From a halophilic archaeon (lineage in GTDB: Archaea; Halobacteriota; Halobacteria; Halobacteriales; Haladaptataceae), in contig QNGA01000001.1 of NCBI GenBank assembly GCA_003298465.1, positions 558,001-622,000 on the forward strand: 64,000 nt of DNA, given 5' to 3'. Position 1 is the first letter of the stretch. Each line of letters starts with the position of its first letter. The notes below the pieces were generated by a model. That model worked only from the letters and a program-made list of their open reading frames with translations, had not been told where the DNA came from and made no database searches. This document shows, in pieces, positions 34,700 through 43,375 of this stretch. A program made the translations under genes and the position numbers.

Positions 34700-35749
34700 G
34701 TGACCCGAATACTCGGTCGGACGGACGGCGACGGCGAGACCGGCCACCTCGGGGCCTACCGAGCGCGGGACGGCAGCGAGGGCGCGCCCGTCCACGTGGA
34801 CCTCGACGGCCCCCACGCGGCGCTCGTGGTCGGCAAGCGCGGCTAGGGGAAATCCTACACCCTCGGCGTGCTGGTCGAGGAACTCGCGCGAACGGAGGGC
34901 GTCGTCCCGGTGGTCGCCGACCCGATGGGGACGTTCGAGACGTTCGCCGACCGCCGGGACGTCGCGGTCGAGGTCGTCGACTCCCCGCGTGCGTCGGCCG
35001 ACGCTATCGCGCCGCGGGCGTGGTGTGACCTGCTCGGACTGGACCGCGAGAGCGCGGCGGGGTCGCTCGTCTGGCGCGCCGCGAGCGAGACGCCGACGCT
35101 GGCGGGCATGCGCGAGTGGGTGGGCGGGGCGGACGTCCCCGCGGCGACGTAGCGAGCCGCCGAGAACCACCTCGCGCTCGCGGCGTCCTGGAACGCCTTC
35201 TCGCCCGACGGCCTGTCGGCGACCGATTTCGCGACGGCGTCGGGCGTCGTGTTGAACCTGGCGGGGTACGACGCGGCGGCGATGAACGCCGTCGTCCGGG
35301 CGGTGGCGTCGGGGCTGTACGACGCTCGCGTCGCGGGGCGCGGGCCGCTGCCGTGGCTCCTCGTGGACGAGGCGCACGCGTTCTTCGACGGCGTCGCCGG
35401 CCCCGCGCTCCGGACGGTGCTCACGCGCGGACGGCGACCCGGCGTCAGTCTCGTCACCGCCACGCAGCGACCGGACGCGCTCCCCGAGGTCGCCATCTCG
35501 CAGGCCGACCTGCTCGTCTCTCACCGGCTGACGTCGCGAGCCGACATCGACGCACTTTCGCACGCCCGACCGACGTACGCGCGAACGTCTCCCGCCGACC
35601 GGATGCCGGCAGCGCCGGGGGAGGCGGTGGTCGTCGACGACGCCACCGAGAGCGTTCACTCGGTGCAGGTCCGAAAGCGCGAGGTTCCGCACGGCGGCGG
35701 GAGTCCGAGCGCGAGCGACGGCGGGGGTGACTTCGAAAGCGATACGTGA
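34700..35749 (+). pseudogene. HerA-type (DUF87) ATPase interrupted by two in-frame TAG codons
   Basis: One reading frame runs from the GTG at 34700 to the TGA at 35747-35749 (350 codons) and is broken only by TAG at 34844-34846 (codon 49) and TAG at 35150-35152 (codon 151). The translation around them is otherwise that of a HerA/DUF87-like ATPase: LVVGKRG-(stop)-GKSYTLGVL is the Walker A motif with its Ser/Thr codon replaced by TAG, and PWLLVDEAHAFF is Walker B. Later motifs (VSLVTATQRPDALP, DLLVSHRLTSRAD) are intact. No frameshift is present. It may be a recent pseudogene or a sequence error. It directly precedes the CrcB genes. Confidence 0.8.
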
Positions 35750-35784
35750 CGCCCCCGGCTGGGAACGGACGAGACACGACGAGC

Positions 35785-36174
35785 ATGTCGGCCGAGAACA
35801 CGCACTCGCTGAAGCGCGCCGAACCCGTCCTGCTGGTCGCAGTCGGCGGGTTCGTCGGCGCGACGCTGCGCCACGTCGTCGCAGTCGCGCTCCCCGGCGG
35901 ATTCCCGTGGGGGACGCTCGCGGTGAACGTCGCCGGAAGCTTCGCGCTCGGCGTCCTGCTGTACGAGGCCCGGCTCGCCGACCTGCTCTCCGCCGAGACG
36001 CGACTGGTCGTCGGCACCGGCTTCCTCTCGTCGTTCACGACCTACAGCACGTTCGCGGTCCAGACGGCGTCGCTGTCGCCGAGGCTGGCCGTCGCGAACG
36101 TCGCGGCGAACTACGTCCTCGGCCTGCTGGCGGTGCTCTCCGCCCGTCGCGTCGTCGGAGGTGTCGTCGCGTGA
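35785..36174 (+). CDS. crcB: Fluoride channel subunit CrcB (first copy)
   Basis: A 129-residue Fluc/CrcB membrane protein that exports fluoride. The family motifs are present: GGFVGATLRHVV, WGTLAVNVAGSFALG and GTGFLSSFTTYSTFAVQT, with four helices. The ATG at 35785 (MSAENTHSLKRAEPVLL) is chosen; the frame is open from a GTG at 35746 that overlaps the upstream ATPase stop. Its TGA overlaps the GTG of the second copy (GTGA), so the two subunits are made in a coupled way and probably form a heterodimer. Confidence 0.92.
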   Translation: MSAENTHSLKRAEPVLLVAVGGFVGATLRHVVAVALPGGFPWGTLAVNVAGSFALGVLLYEARLADLLSAETRLVVGTGFLSSFTTYSTFAVQTASLSPRLAVANVAANYVLGLLAVLSARRVVGGVVA

Positions 36175-36515
36175 ACCCCGTCCTGCTCGTCGGCGCGGGC
36201 GGCACGCTCGGCGCGCTCGCCCGACACCTCGTCTCCGTCGCGCTCCCCGGCGAGCGCCGGGACACGCTCGCGGTGAACGTCGCCGGGAGCTTCGCGCTCG
36301 GCGCGCTGACCGTCGGCGTCGCCGACCCGGGGATGCTCGCGCTGTTCGGGACGGGGTTCTGTGGCGCGTTCACGACGTTCTCCAGTTTCGCCTTCGAGAC
36401 GGTGCGGCTGTACGAGCGCGGCGACCGGCGGGAAGCCGCGGGCAACGCGACGGTCCACCTGGTCGGCGCGCTGGTCGCGGTCGCGGTCGGCGGGGCGGTC
36501 GCCGCCGCGACCTGA
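36171..36515 (+). CDS. crcB: Fluoride channel subunit CrcB (second copy)
   Basis: A 114-residue CrcB protein: GAGGTLGALARHLV, LAVNVAGSFALGAL and GTGFCGAFTTFSSFAFETV. It starts with GTG at 36171, overlapping the first copy's stop by 4 bases. Tandem crcB genes are common where the channel is an antiparallel heterodimer. It ends a few bases before the converging RND gene. Confidence 0.92.
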   Translation: MNPVLLVGAGGTLGALARHLVSVALPGERRDTLAVNVAGSFALGALTVGVADPGMLALFGTGFCGAFTTFSSFAFETVRLYERGDRREAAGNATVHLVGALVAVAVGGAVAAAT

Positions 36516-36522
36516 CTCGCCG

Positions 36523-38991
36523 TCACCCTGCGAACTGCTCCCACACTACGATAACGGAGGGCGTCAGTGCGACCGCCGTGAGATAGGAGTAGAAGACGCT
36601 CAGTGCGATGACGAGGCCGAACTGCCCGAGGACGGGCGTGATGGCGAGGACGAGGATGGCCGTCCCGGAGACGGTCGTCACCATGCTCCCCGTCAGCGCG
36701 CCACCGGTTCCGCGGACGGTCCGTTCGAGCGCGCGGACGACGTCGGCGTCCCGGTCGCCGCCCTCCCAGTCGTACTCGTCGGTGAACCGGTGGACGACGT
36801 GGGCCGAGTAGTCCACGCCGAGGCCGAGCGCGATGGCGAGCACCGTCGCAGTGAGCGCGTTGAACGGGATGTCGAGCAACCGCATCGTCCCGGCCAGCAG
36901 CGCGACGGCGACGACGATGGGGAAGAGGTTGATGACGCCGAACGCCGCGCGCCCGACGAGGACGCGGTAGACGATCGCGAGGAGGATGGCGGTGGCGACG
37001 AGCGCCGAGGTGAGACTGCGAATCGCCGACGCGAGGATGATAGCGGCCACCGACTGGAAGACGACGACTTCGCCCGTCGCGGTCGCTGCCAGGCGATAGC
37101 GGTCCGCGACCCGGCGGGCGTCGCGCGTGATGGTCTCCTGGGAGGCGGTGCTTTTCACGGAGTAGACGACTCTCGCACTCCGGCGGTCCTCCGTGATGTA
37201 CTGCAGCGCCTGCGCCCGGACCGGCGAGGAGAGCAACCGGTCGTAGATGCGGTCGAGGTTGTCGTCCGGGACGCCGTTGTCGTTCACGTCGTTGCGTTCG
37301 ACGAGTCGCCGGAACTCGTCGGACTGCTCGCTGTACGACCGGATGACTTCGATGACGCTCTCGGCGCTGGCCCGGCGGTCGGTCGCGACGAAGGAGTTCG
37401 GTGGGTTCCGGTTCGCCCGATAGATGGATTCGAGCGCGTAATCCTCCCGCAACGGTCCCTCGACGAAGACGGTCACCGTGTCGTCCTCCGCAGAGGCGAA
37501 CTTCTCCTCCAGGAAGTTGATGTTCTCCGTGACTGTGTACGTCTCCGGCGCGAACGGTTCGGGAAGCGACCGGAGGTAGGACGGCGTCTCCTCCGGCGGG
37601 AGGAAATCCTCGTTCGAGAAGGAGGTGTCGATGCCCGTCGCGTAGTACCCGGAGGCGACCGTCGTCAGGAGCGCGACCAGGAGCACCGCTCCGGCGCCGC
37701 GACGGGCGAGCGTGACGCTGCCCTGCAACGTCCGGCCCAGCAGCGACCCCTCCCGACCGAGCGGTCGACGACCCGGCAGCGCCAGCCCCGCCCGTTCGCG
37801 GAGTCGGTCGGCCCAGACCTTCGCCGCCGGGAGGAAGATGCCGAAGATGAGGAACGTGAAGACGATGCCGATGGCCGCGACGACGCCGAACTCCCGGATG
37901 GGTTGCAGGCGACTCGTGGCGTTCGACGCGAACCCCACCACCGTGGTTCCGGTGACGATGGCGAACGCGACGAGCAACTGGTCGGTGGCGCTTCGCATCG
38001 CGGGTCGAATCCCCTGCCCGGTGACGCGCTCCTCGCGGTAGCGGTTGATCGTGTGGATGCCGTAGTCAATACCGACCGCCAGCAGCAGCGGCGGGACCGC
38101 GACGAGCAGTTGCGTGAACGGAATCCCCACGATGCCCGTGAACCCCAGCGTCCAGACGATGGTCATCCCCAGCGACGCGACGCCGAGCAGGAGGTCGACG
38201 GGGTCGCGGTAGACGACCAGCAGGAAGACGAAGATGAGGACCACGGCGGCCGGGACGACGATGACGAGCGAGTCGAAGGTGACGCTTGACAGCTCCGAGG
38301 AGACTATGCCGCTCCCGAACACCCGGATGTCGCCGTCGACGGTCGCGACGACCGCCTGCGAGCGAAGCTGCAGGTCCGTGAGAGGGTCGTCTCCACCCTC
38401 GGCTTCCGCCCCCGCACCCGGGTCGACGCCGGCCGGAATCCGATGCTGGACGACGGCGACGGTCGCCGACGCCGACGCCGCTCGCCGGTTGAAGTCGTCG
38501 CTCAGAAGCCCCCTGAACCGGGGGTTCGAGGCCGCGGCCCGGACGGCGGCCGTTATCTCTGAAGGGGTCGACCGCTCCAGCGCCCGAATCTGTGCCTCCG
38601 GCGTCGTCGCGTTCGGGTCGAGTTGCTGTGCGACGATGCCGGCCGCGCTCGTCGTCTCGACGACGCGCAGCGCCTCCCGGCGTTCGAGTCGTCGTTCGGC
38701 AGTCAGCATCGCCAGCAGTTCGGATTTCGAGAGGACGTTCCGGCCGCTCTGGATGAGCTGCGTGCTCCCCTCGTCGTTCCCGAACGTGGGCGTGAACTCC
38801 TCGTTGACGGCGTCGAACGCCTCGACCGCCGGCGTGTCCTCCGTGAACTGGCTCGTTCCCGCCTCGGTCGAGAGGCGCATCGACCCGACGCCGAACACGG
38901 CGGTCAGGACCAGGAAGACGACCAGCACCGTCCGCGACCGCTCGACGATCCACTCGTCCAGCCGGTCGATGGCCCACTGGTACTCGACCAC
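36523..38991 (-). CDS. RND/MMPL-family exporter
   Basis: An 822-residue RND-superfamily membrane protein with the two-fold MMPL layout: one helix (VLVVFLVLTAVFGVGSM), a large outside domain, a block of five to six helices (SLVIVVPAAVVLIFVFLLVVYRD; AVGIDYGIHTINRYREE), a second large outside domain and a second helix block (ALGLGVDYSAHVVHRFTDEY). The GIDYGIH and GVDYSAH motifs are the conserved paired transmembrane signatures. Substrate unknown; MMPL proteins often move lipids or hydrophobic molecules. GTG start at 38991, immediately after the stop of the surface-protein gene (TGAGTG), so the two are one operon. Confidence 0.9.
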   Translation of the reverse strand: MVEYQWAIDRLDEWIVERSRTVLVVFLVLTAVFGVGSMRLSTEAGTSQFTEDTPAVEAFDAVNEEFTPTFGNDEGSTQLIQSGRNVLSKSELLAMLTAERRLERREALRVVETTSAAGIVAQQLDPNATTPEAQIRALERSTPSEITAAVRAAASNPRFRGLLSDDFNRRAASASATVAVVQHRIPAGVDPGAGAEAEGGDDPLTDLQLRSQAVVATVDGDIRVFGSGIVSSELSSVTFDSLVIVVPAAVVLIFVFLLVVYRDPVDLLLGVASLGMTIVWTLGFTGIVGIPFTQLLVAVPPLLLAVGIDYGIHTINRYREERVTGQGIRPAMRSATDQLLVAFAIVTGTTVVGFASNATSRLQPIREFGVVAAIGIVFTFLIFGIFLPAAKVWADRLRERAGLALPGRRPLGREGSLLGRTLQGSVTLARRGAGAVLLVALLTTVASGYYATGIDTSFSNEDFLPPEETPSYLRSLPEPFAPETYTVTENINFLEEKFASAEDDTVTVFVEGPLREDYALESIYRANRNPPNSFVATDRRASAESVIEVIRSYSEQSDEFRRLVERNDVNDNGVPDDNLDRIYDRLLSSPVRAQALQYITEDRRSARVVYSVKSTASQETITRDARRVADRYRLAATATGEVVVFQSVAAIILASAIRSLTSALVATAILLAIVYRVLVGRAAFGVINLFPIVVAVALLAGTMRLLDIPFNALTATVLAIALGLGVDYSAHVVHRFTDEYDWEGGDRDADVVRALERTVRGTGGALTGSMVTTVSGTAILVLAITPVLGQFGLVIALSVFYSYLTAVALTPSVIVVWEQFAG

Positions 38992-40587
38992 TCACCGCCA
39001 CCTCCGTATCGCGACGCCGCCGACGACGAGGGCGGCCGCGACGGCGATGGCCACCGGAATTGCACCGACGTCCGCGAACGGGAGTACCCCGTCTCCCTCC
39101 GGCTCGGCGACGGCCACCGGAACCTGGTAGGTGTCGGAGAGCTTCGACTCGCCGTCGGGCGTCTCGTACTGGAAGTCGAGCGACAGCGGGTACGTCGCCG
39201 CGAGCGCACCGCCGTCCGCGCTGACGCGAAAGCGGAGCGTCGCCGACTCGTTCGGTGCCAGTCGCGGGACGAACGCCTGGTCGTCCTCGACGCTCAGCGG
39301 ACTGTCGACGAACGCTCGCGCGTCCACGTTCCGCAGCGTCCGGTCGTCGTTGTTCGTCACCTCGATCACCACGGCCGCGGTCTCGCCGGCCACCACCGAC
39401 GCGTTCCGCGCGTCGACGAGGAACTCGTCCCGGCGGGCACCGACGTCGACGCGGGCTTCCAGGGGTTGACTCCGTCGCGAGTCACCGTCCTGGTTCTCGT
39501 ACCGTACCGTGAACGAGAGCTGTCGCGGCCCCTGGTCGGCGCTGTCGCTCACGTCTATCCTGTACCTGAACGGGACCGACTCGTCCGGGGCCAGGTTCCC
39601 GAGCGCGAACTCCTCCTCCAGCGGGAAGACGTTCTCGCCCGACGATTCGAGGACCAGCACCGCGCTCGATGCGGCCTGCGGCCCCTCGTTCGTCACCGTC
39701 CCCGTGACGTTGCCCTCGTCGCCGACGCGCAGCGTGCTGTTCAGGTCGCCGAGCGAGAACGTCTGCTCGGGGGCCGGAATCACTCCGAACCTTTCCAGTT
39801 GCGTCCGGTTGCGCGTTCCGTCCTCGCTGTAGGCGATGTCGATGGCGAACGGATAGCTCGTGACGACGGTGTCGTTGCCCGCCGTCGCCTCGAACTCGAA
39901 CGTCACGTCCTCGTTCGAACTCCACTCGCCGACGAACTGGGTGGCGTTCTGGGTCCGTCCGAGTCGGATGCTGCTGCTCTGCGACCGCAGCGTGACGACG
40001 GCGTCGCTGACGTCGCCCCCCGTGTTCTCGACCGTGACCGAAATCGTTCCCGAGTCGCCCGCCTGGACGTTCGAAGATATCGCGGTCACCTCGAACCGGT
40101 CGAGCAGGATGCGCTCGGACGGCTGGACGCCGAACGTGAACGGATTCGTTCGCACCCGGGAGCCGTTCGCCACGGTGTAGGAGACGACCGCCCGGAACGG
40201 GTAGTTCCGCGTCTCGGCGAACTCCTCGGCGACGAGGCCGAAGGTCACGGTGCGGCGCTCGCCGCTGTCCCAGGCGCCGACCGACTGGGTGGCGTTCCGC
40301 GAGCGGCCGAACCGGACGCTCTCGTTGGGCGATTCGACGAAGACGCTGGCGTTCGTGACGGTGTCGCCGGTGTTGACGAACGTCAGGGAGAGGTTGCCCG
40401 CGCCGTCGACCGGCACGTTCGAGGCCGTCGAGACCAGTCGGAACTGGCCGCCCGGTTCCGCCGTCGTCGCCGTCTCCTGGGCGGCGGCCGCCGCGTGCGA
40501 ATCGGGGGTCACCGCGACGGCCGTCACGGGCGACACGAGCGCGAGCGCGAGAAGCGCCGCGAGCCACCGGCCGGTCATCCCTCGCAT
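38992..40587 (-). CDS. Surface protein with CARDB/NEW3-type repeats (COG1361-like)
   Basis: A 531-residue exported protein with an N-terminal signal peptide (WLAALLALALVSPVTAVAV) and a C-terminal membrane anchor (IPVAIAVAAALVVGGVAI followed by RRWR). In between are about four Ig-like repeats of roughly 110-120 residues, with recurring lines such as NLSLTFVNTGDTVTNASVFV, TISVTVENTGGDVSDAVVTL, NVTGTVTNEGPQAASSAVLV and VVIEVTNNDDRTLRNVDARA. This is the CARDB/NEW3 pattern common in archaeal S-layer-related proteins. It is cotranscribed with the RND gene, so it may be its outside partner. In-frame ATGs lie at 40587 and 40578. Confidence 0.85.
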   Translation of the reverse strand: MRGMTGRWLAALLALALVSPVTAVAVTPDSHAAAAAQETATTAEPGGQFRLVSTASNVPVDGAGNLSLTFVNTGDTVTNASVFVESPNESVRFGRSRNATQSVGAWDSGERRTVTFGLVAEEFAETRNYPFRAVVSYTVANGSRVRTNPFTFGVQPSERILLDRFEVTAISSNVQAGDSGTISVTVENTGGDVSDAVVTLRSQSSSIRLGRTQNATQFVGEWSSNEDVTFEFEATAGNDTVVTSYPFAIDIAYSEDGTRNRTQLERFGVIPAPEQTFSLGDLNSTLRVGDEGNVTGTVTNEGPQAASSAVLVLESSGENVFPLEEEFALGNLAPDESVPFRYRIDVSDSADQGPRQLSFTVRYENQDGDSRRSQPLEARVDVGARRDEFLVDARNASVVAGETAAVVIEVTNNDDRTLRNVDARAFVDSPLSVEDDQAFVPRLAPNESATLRFRVSADGGALAATYPLSLDFQYETPDGESKLSDTYQVPVAVAEPEGDGVLPFADVGAIPVAIAVAAALVVGGVAIRRWR

Positions 40588-40888
40588 CCGTCCCGGTTAC
40601 CGCCGCACGTGCTCGTGACGGTCGCCACCGTCCGCGACCGTGCACGCTTCCTCATCCGTCCCCCACCGGTCGATGCTACTGTGTCGCGTGCCAGGAGCCG
40701 TCCTCCCGTCTCGAAAGCTGTCATCTGTTTCCCCCCCGTCACGCCACACGACGACGAGTCCTATAGGTCTGGCCTCCGCTTGTTCGTTCGGCGACAGTTG
40801 TGACTCCGCTCCGGATCCTGTACGACGACCGTGGCTCCGCCGAACCCTCAGACGACGAGCCCCGAACGCTCACGATACGGACGGACGG
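40588..40888. other. 300-base spacer upstream of the surface-protein operon
   Basis: No convincing gene. It should hold the promoter of the 38992-40587/RND operon on the minus strand. The open frames here are Arg/Ser-rich and overlap one another, the usual by-product of high GC. Confidence 0.4.
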
Positions 40889-41002
40889 TCAATCGAACAG
40901 TTCGCCGTTCAGTCCCGTATCGCCATCCCAGTACGAGCGGACGGAGAGGTATCCAACGCCAAAGAAGACGCCGACCGTCACGGCTATCGTTATCGCGCCC
41001 AT
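40889..41002 (-). CDS. 37-residue single-helix membrane microprotein
   Basis: ATG at 41002 and TGA at 40889-40891. The protein starts MGAITIAVTVGVFFGVGYLS and ends in a short acidic tail (DGDTGLNGELFD), so it is one membrane helix with a small hydrophilic end. TTTATAA on the minus strand (about 41022-41028) lies about 25 bases upstream, an ideal leaderless promoter. The strong promoter is the main reason to accept it. Function unknown. Confidence 0.65.
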   Translation of the reverse strand: MGAITIAVTVGVFFGVGYLSVRSYWDGDTGLNGELFD

Positions 41003-41020
41003 GTCTCGACCACTACTCAC

Positions 41021-41030
41021 GGTTATAAAC
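41021..41030 (-). promoter_or_regulatory. TATA box for the 37-residue microprotein
   Basis: GTTTATAACC on the minus strand, centred about 24-25 bases before the ATG at 41002. It is one of the best TATA matches in the window. Confidence 0.55.
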
Positions 41031-41180
41031 AATTACTGGTCAGTTGGAATACTCGTACTCGCCTTCGTTAGCAGCCAGGGGTTTCGACGGGGCCACGTCC
41101 GTGAAGACGCTGCTAACGGCGACCTGCGGTGGAGAAGTACGGCGTAGCGAGTACTCGGCGACGTTGTTCTGTGAAAAGGA

Positions 41181-41253
41181 CGCCCGAGGCGGGATTTGAA
41201 CCCGCGTCACGACCGTGACAGGGTCGTATGATGGGCCACTACACCACCCGGGC
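41181..41253 (-). tRNA. tRNA-Asp (GTC)
   Basis: A 73-base cloverleaf on the minus strand. The acceptor stem pairs GCCCGGG with CTCGGGC, with discriminator G. The anticodon loop is CTGTCAC with anticodon GTC. The T arm contains GCGGGTTCAAATCCCGC. There is no intron and CCA is not encoded. It lies head to head with the RNA polymerase operon. A TATA-like ccttaagg near 41310 on this strand could drive it. Confidence 0.96.
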
Positions 41254-41578
41254 TTTCACGTCCGTGTCCGCTCTTCCGAACGCATCACCAACTTTCTCGG
41301 TAGTAACCTTAAGGCTTTCCAAACGATGCCCGTGTGCGGAACGGTGCCGTCCGGCGATTCGGTGCGGGGGCAGTCGACCCTTCGGGGGCGCCGACCGAGG
41401 CCCAAACGATTTATACCAGAATGGAGTAGATAGTGGCATCAAGGGAACTCCTCTGGCGAGGGGTGCGATAGCGTGGCGTCCGCACTTCAGTTAGCAAGTC
41501 TTAAATTGGTGCCCTGTGTAATACCCTGTAGTATCTCGTGATAGCCATTTCTCCCCCTGGCCAGAGGACCTCGCACAC
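41254..41578 (+). promoter_or_regulatory. Control region of the RNA polymerase operon
   Basis: 325 bases between tRNA-Asp and rpoH. Two TATA-like sites face rpoH: gatttatacc at about 41409-41417 and gtcttaaatt at about 41499-41507. The upstream site would give a leader of about 140 bases, the downstream one about 50 bases. Between them is a small hairpin, CCTC-TGGC-GAGG, near 41450. No open frame is convincing. Two promoters for this operon are inference. Confidence 0.5.
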
Positions 41579-41806
41579 ATGGTAGACGTAAGCCAACACG
41601 ACATGGTTCCGGAGCACTCCGTACTCGACGAGGACGACGTATCGGACGTGCTCTCGGAGTACGACATCAAACGCACAGACTTACCAAAAATCAAGCGCTC
41701 CGACCCCGCGTTGCCCGACGACGCCGAGGTCGGCAACGTTATCGAGATCGTTCGTGACTCTCGAACGACCGACCGAGCGACCGTATACCGACTTGTGGTG
41801 GAATAA
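41579..41806 (+). CDS. rpoH: RNA polymerase subunit H (Rpo5)
   Basis: A 75-residue archaeal RNA polymerase subunit, equivalent to the C-terminal domain of eukaryotic RPB5. It has the expected [22 protein letters not shown] start, then the PKIKRSDPA loop and the [14 protein letters not shown] end strand. It is the first gene of the polymerase operon. Its TAA overlaps the rpoB2 ATG by one base (TAATG). Confidence 0.97.
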   Translation: MVDVSQHDMVPEHSVLDEDDVSDVLSEYDIKRTDLPKIKRSDPALPDDAEVGNVIEIVRDSRTTDRATVYRLVVE

Positions 41807-43374
41807 TGCAACGGGATGACAGACGCAAACTATCGAAGGAGTACTTCTCCAAGGAACGACTCGCCGAACACCACTACCGCTCGTTCAACGCCTTCCTGAA
41901 TCGCGGGATGCAGGAAGTCGTCGACGAGAAGGGGACCATCGACACGGACATCGGCGACAAGGAGGGCGAGGAGCCGGTGTACGTCGAACTCGGTGACATC
42001 CGCGTGGTCACGCCCCGCGTCCGCGAGGCGGACGGGAGCGAGGAACTCCTCTACCCCCAGGAGGCTCGCCTGCGCAACATCACCTACGCCGCGCCGGTGT
42101 TCATGGAGATGACCATCGTCAAAGGCGAGAACGACGACAAGCGAGTCGTCGACTCGACGGAGACGAAGGTGGGCCGGATGCCCGTCATGGTCGGCTCCGA
42201 GAAGTGTAACATCGCCGGCTTCGACGACGACGAACTCATCGAGATCGGCGAGGACCCCGCCGACCCCGGCGGCTACTTCATCGTCAACGGCTCCGAGCGG
42301 GTGCTGATGACGAGCGAGGACCTCGCGCCGAACAAGATCCTGGCAGAGTACGACACGAAGTACGGCGACGAGATCCAGGTCGCCAAGACGTTCAGCCAGC
42401 GCCGCGGGTACCGCGCGCTGGTGCTGGTCGAGCGCTCCCGCGACGGCCTGCTGGAAGTGTCGTTCCCGTCGGTCTCGGGGAGCGTCAACTTCGTCACGCT
42501 CGTTCGCGCGCTCGGCCTCGAATCCGACGAGGAGATCGTCCATCGGGTCAGCGACGACCCCGAGATCGTGAAGTTCATGCTGGAGAATCTGGAGGCCGCG
42601 GACGTCCAGAGCCAGGAGGAAGCCATCGAGGCACTGGGCAAGCGCGTCGCCTCCGGCCAGGGCAAAAACTACCAGCTCAAGCGGGCGAACTACGTCATCG
42701 ACCGCTACCTCCTCCCGCACCTCCACGAGGACGGCGTCGACGAGGAGGACGTCCGCATCAACAAGGCGTACTACCTCGCCCGCATGGCCGAGGCGTGTTT
42801 CGAACTCGCCCTGGGCCGGCGCGAGGCCGACGACAAGGACCACTACGCGAACAAGCGTCTGAAGGTCTCCGGCGACCTGATGAAGGACCTGTTCCGGACG
42901 GCGCTGAACAAGCTGGCCCGCGACGTGAAGTACCAACTCGAACGCGCGAACATGCGCAACCGCCAGCTCTCGGTCAACACGGTCGTCCGGTCGGACGTGC
43001 TCACCGAGCGCCTCGAACACCCCATCGCGACGGGGAACTGGGTCGGCGGCCGCTCGGGCGTCTCCCAGCTGGTCGACCGCACCGACTTCATGGGCGTCCT
43101 GTCGCACCTGCGCCGGCTCCGGAGCCCGCTGTCGCGCAGTCAGCCCCACTTCGAAGCCCGGGACCTGCACGCGACCCAGTGGGGTCGCATCTGCCCCTCC
43201 GAGACCCCGGAGGGACCGAACTGTGGTCTGGTGAAGAACTTCGCGCAGGCGATGGAACTCAGCCAGAACGTCGACGACGAACAGGAACTCAAACGAGAGC
43301 TCTCCTCGATGGGTGTCGAGGGCATCCCCGGCATCGAGAGCATCGAGAGCAGCGCGGCAAGCGCGGACGACTAA
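41806..43374 (+). CDS. rpoB2: RNA polymerase subunit B'' (Rpo2N)
   Basis: The N-terminal half of the split second-largest subunit, 522 residues. It includes the protrusion and lobe regions and the fork region with [31 protein letters not shown] near the C terminus, the conserved rifampicin-site neighbourhood in bacteria. A short acidic/Ser-rich tail follows ([12 protein letters not shown]). The split place is the one usual in halophiles and many methanogens. One base separates the TAA from the rpoB1 ATG. Confidence 0.97.
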   Translation: MQRDDRRKLSKEYFSKERLAEHHYRSFNAFLNRGMQEVVDEKGTIDTDIGDKEGEEPVYVELGDIRVVTPRVREADGSEELLYPQEARLRNITYAAPVFMEMTIVKGENDDKRVVDSTETKVGRMPVMVGSEKCNIAGFDDDELIEIGEDPADPGGYFIVNGSERVLMTSEDLAPNKILAEYDTKYGDEIQVAKTFSQRRGYRALVLVERSRDGLLEVSFPSVSGSVNFVTLVRALGLESDEEIVHRVSDDPEIVKFMLENLEAADVQSQEEAIEALGKRVASGQGKNYQLKRANYVIDRYLLPHLHEDGVDEEDVRINKAYYLARMAEACFELALGRREADDKDHYANKRLKVSGDLMKDLFRTALNKLARDVKYQLERANMRNRQLSVNTVVRSDVLTERLEHPIATGNWVGGRSGVSQLVDRTDFMGVLSHLRRLRSPLSRSQPHFEARDLHATQWGRICPSETPEGPNCGLVKNFAQAMELSQNVDDEQELKRELSSMGVEGIPGIESIESSAASADD

Positions 43375-43375
43375 C

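Noticed and set aside
34844..35152. Pyrrolysine or other whole-genome recoding of TAG
   Set aside because: TAG is the ordinary terminator of several clearly intact genes in this window (for example sufS, DUF424, nusA). Recoding would extend them into spacer. A local lesion is the simpler reading.
35746..35748. GTG at 35746 as the start of the first crcB
   Set aside because: It is possible and would overlap the upstream stop, but it adds 13 residues not seen in the CrcB domain; the ATG at 35785 fits the family better.
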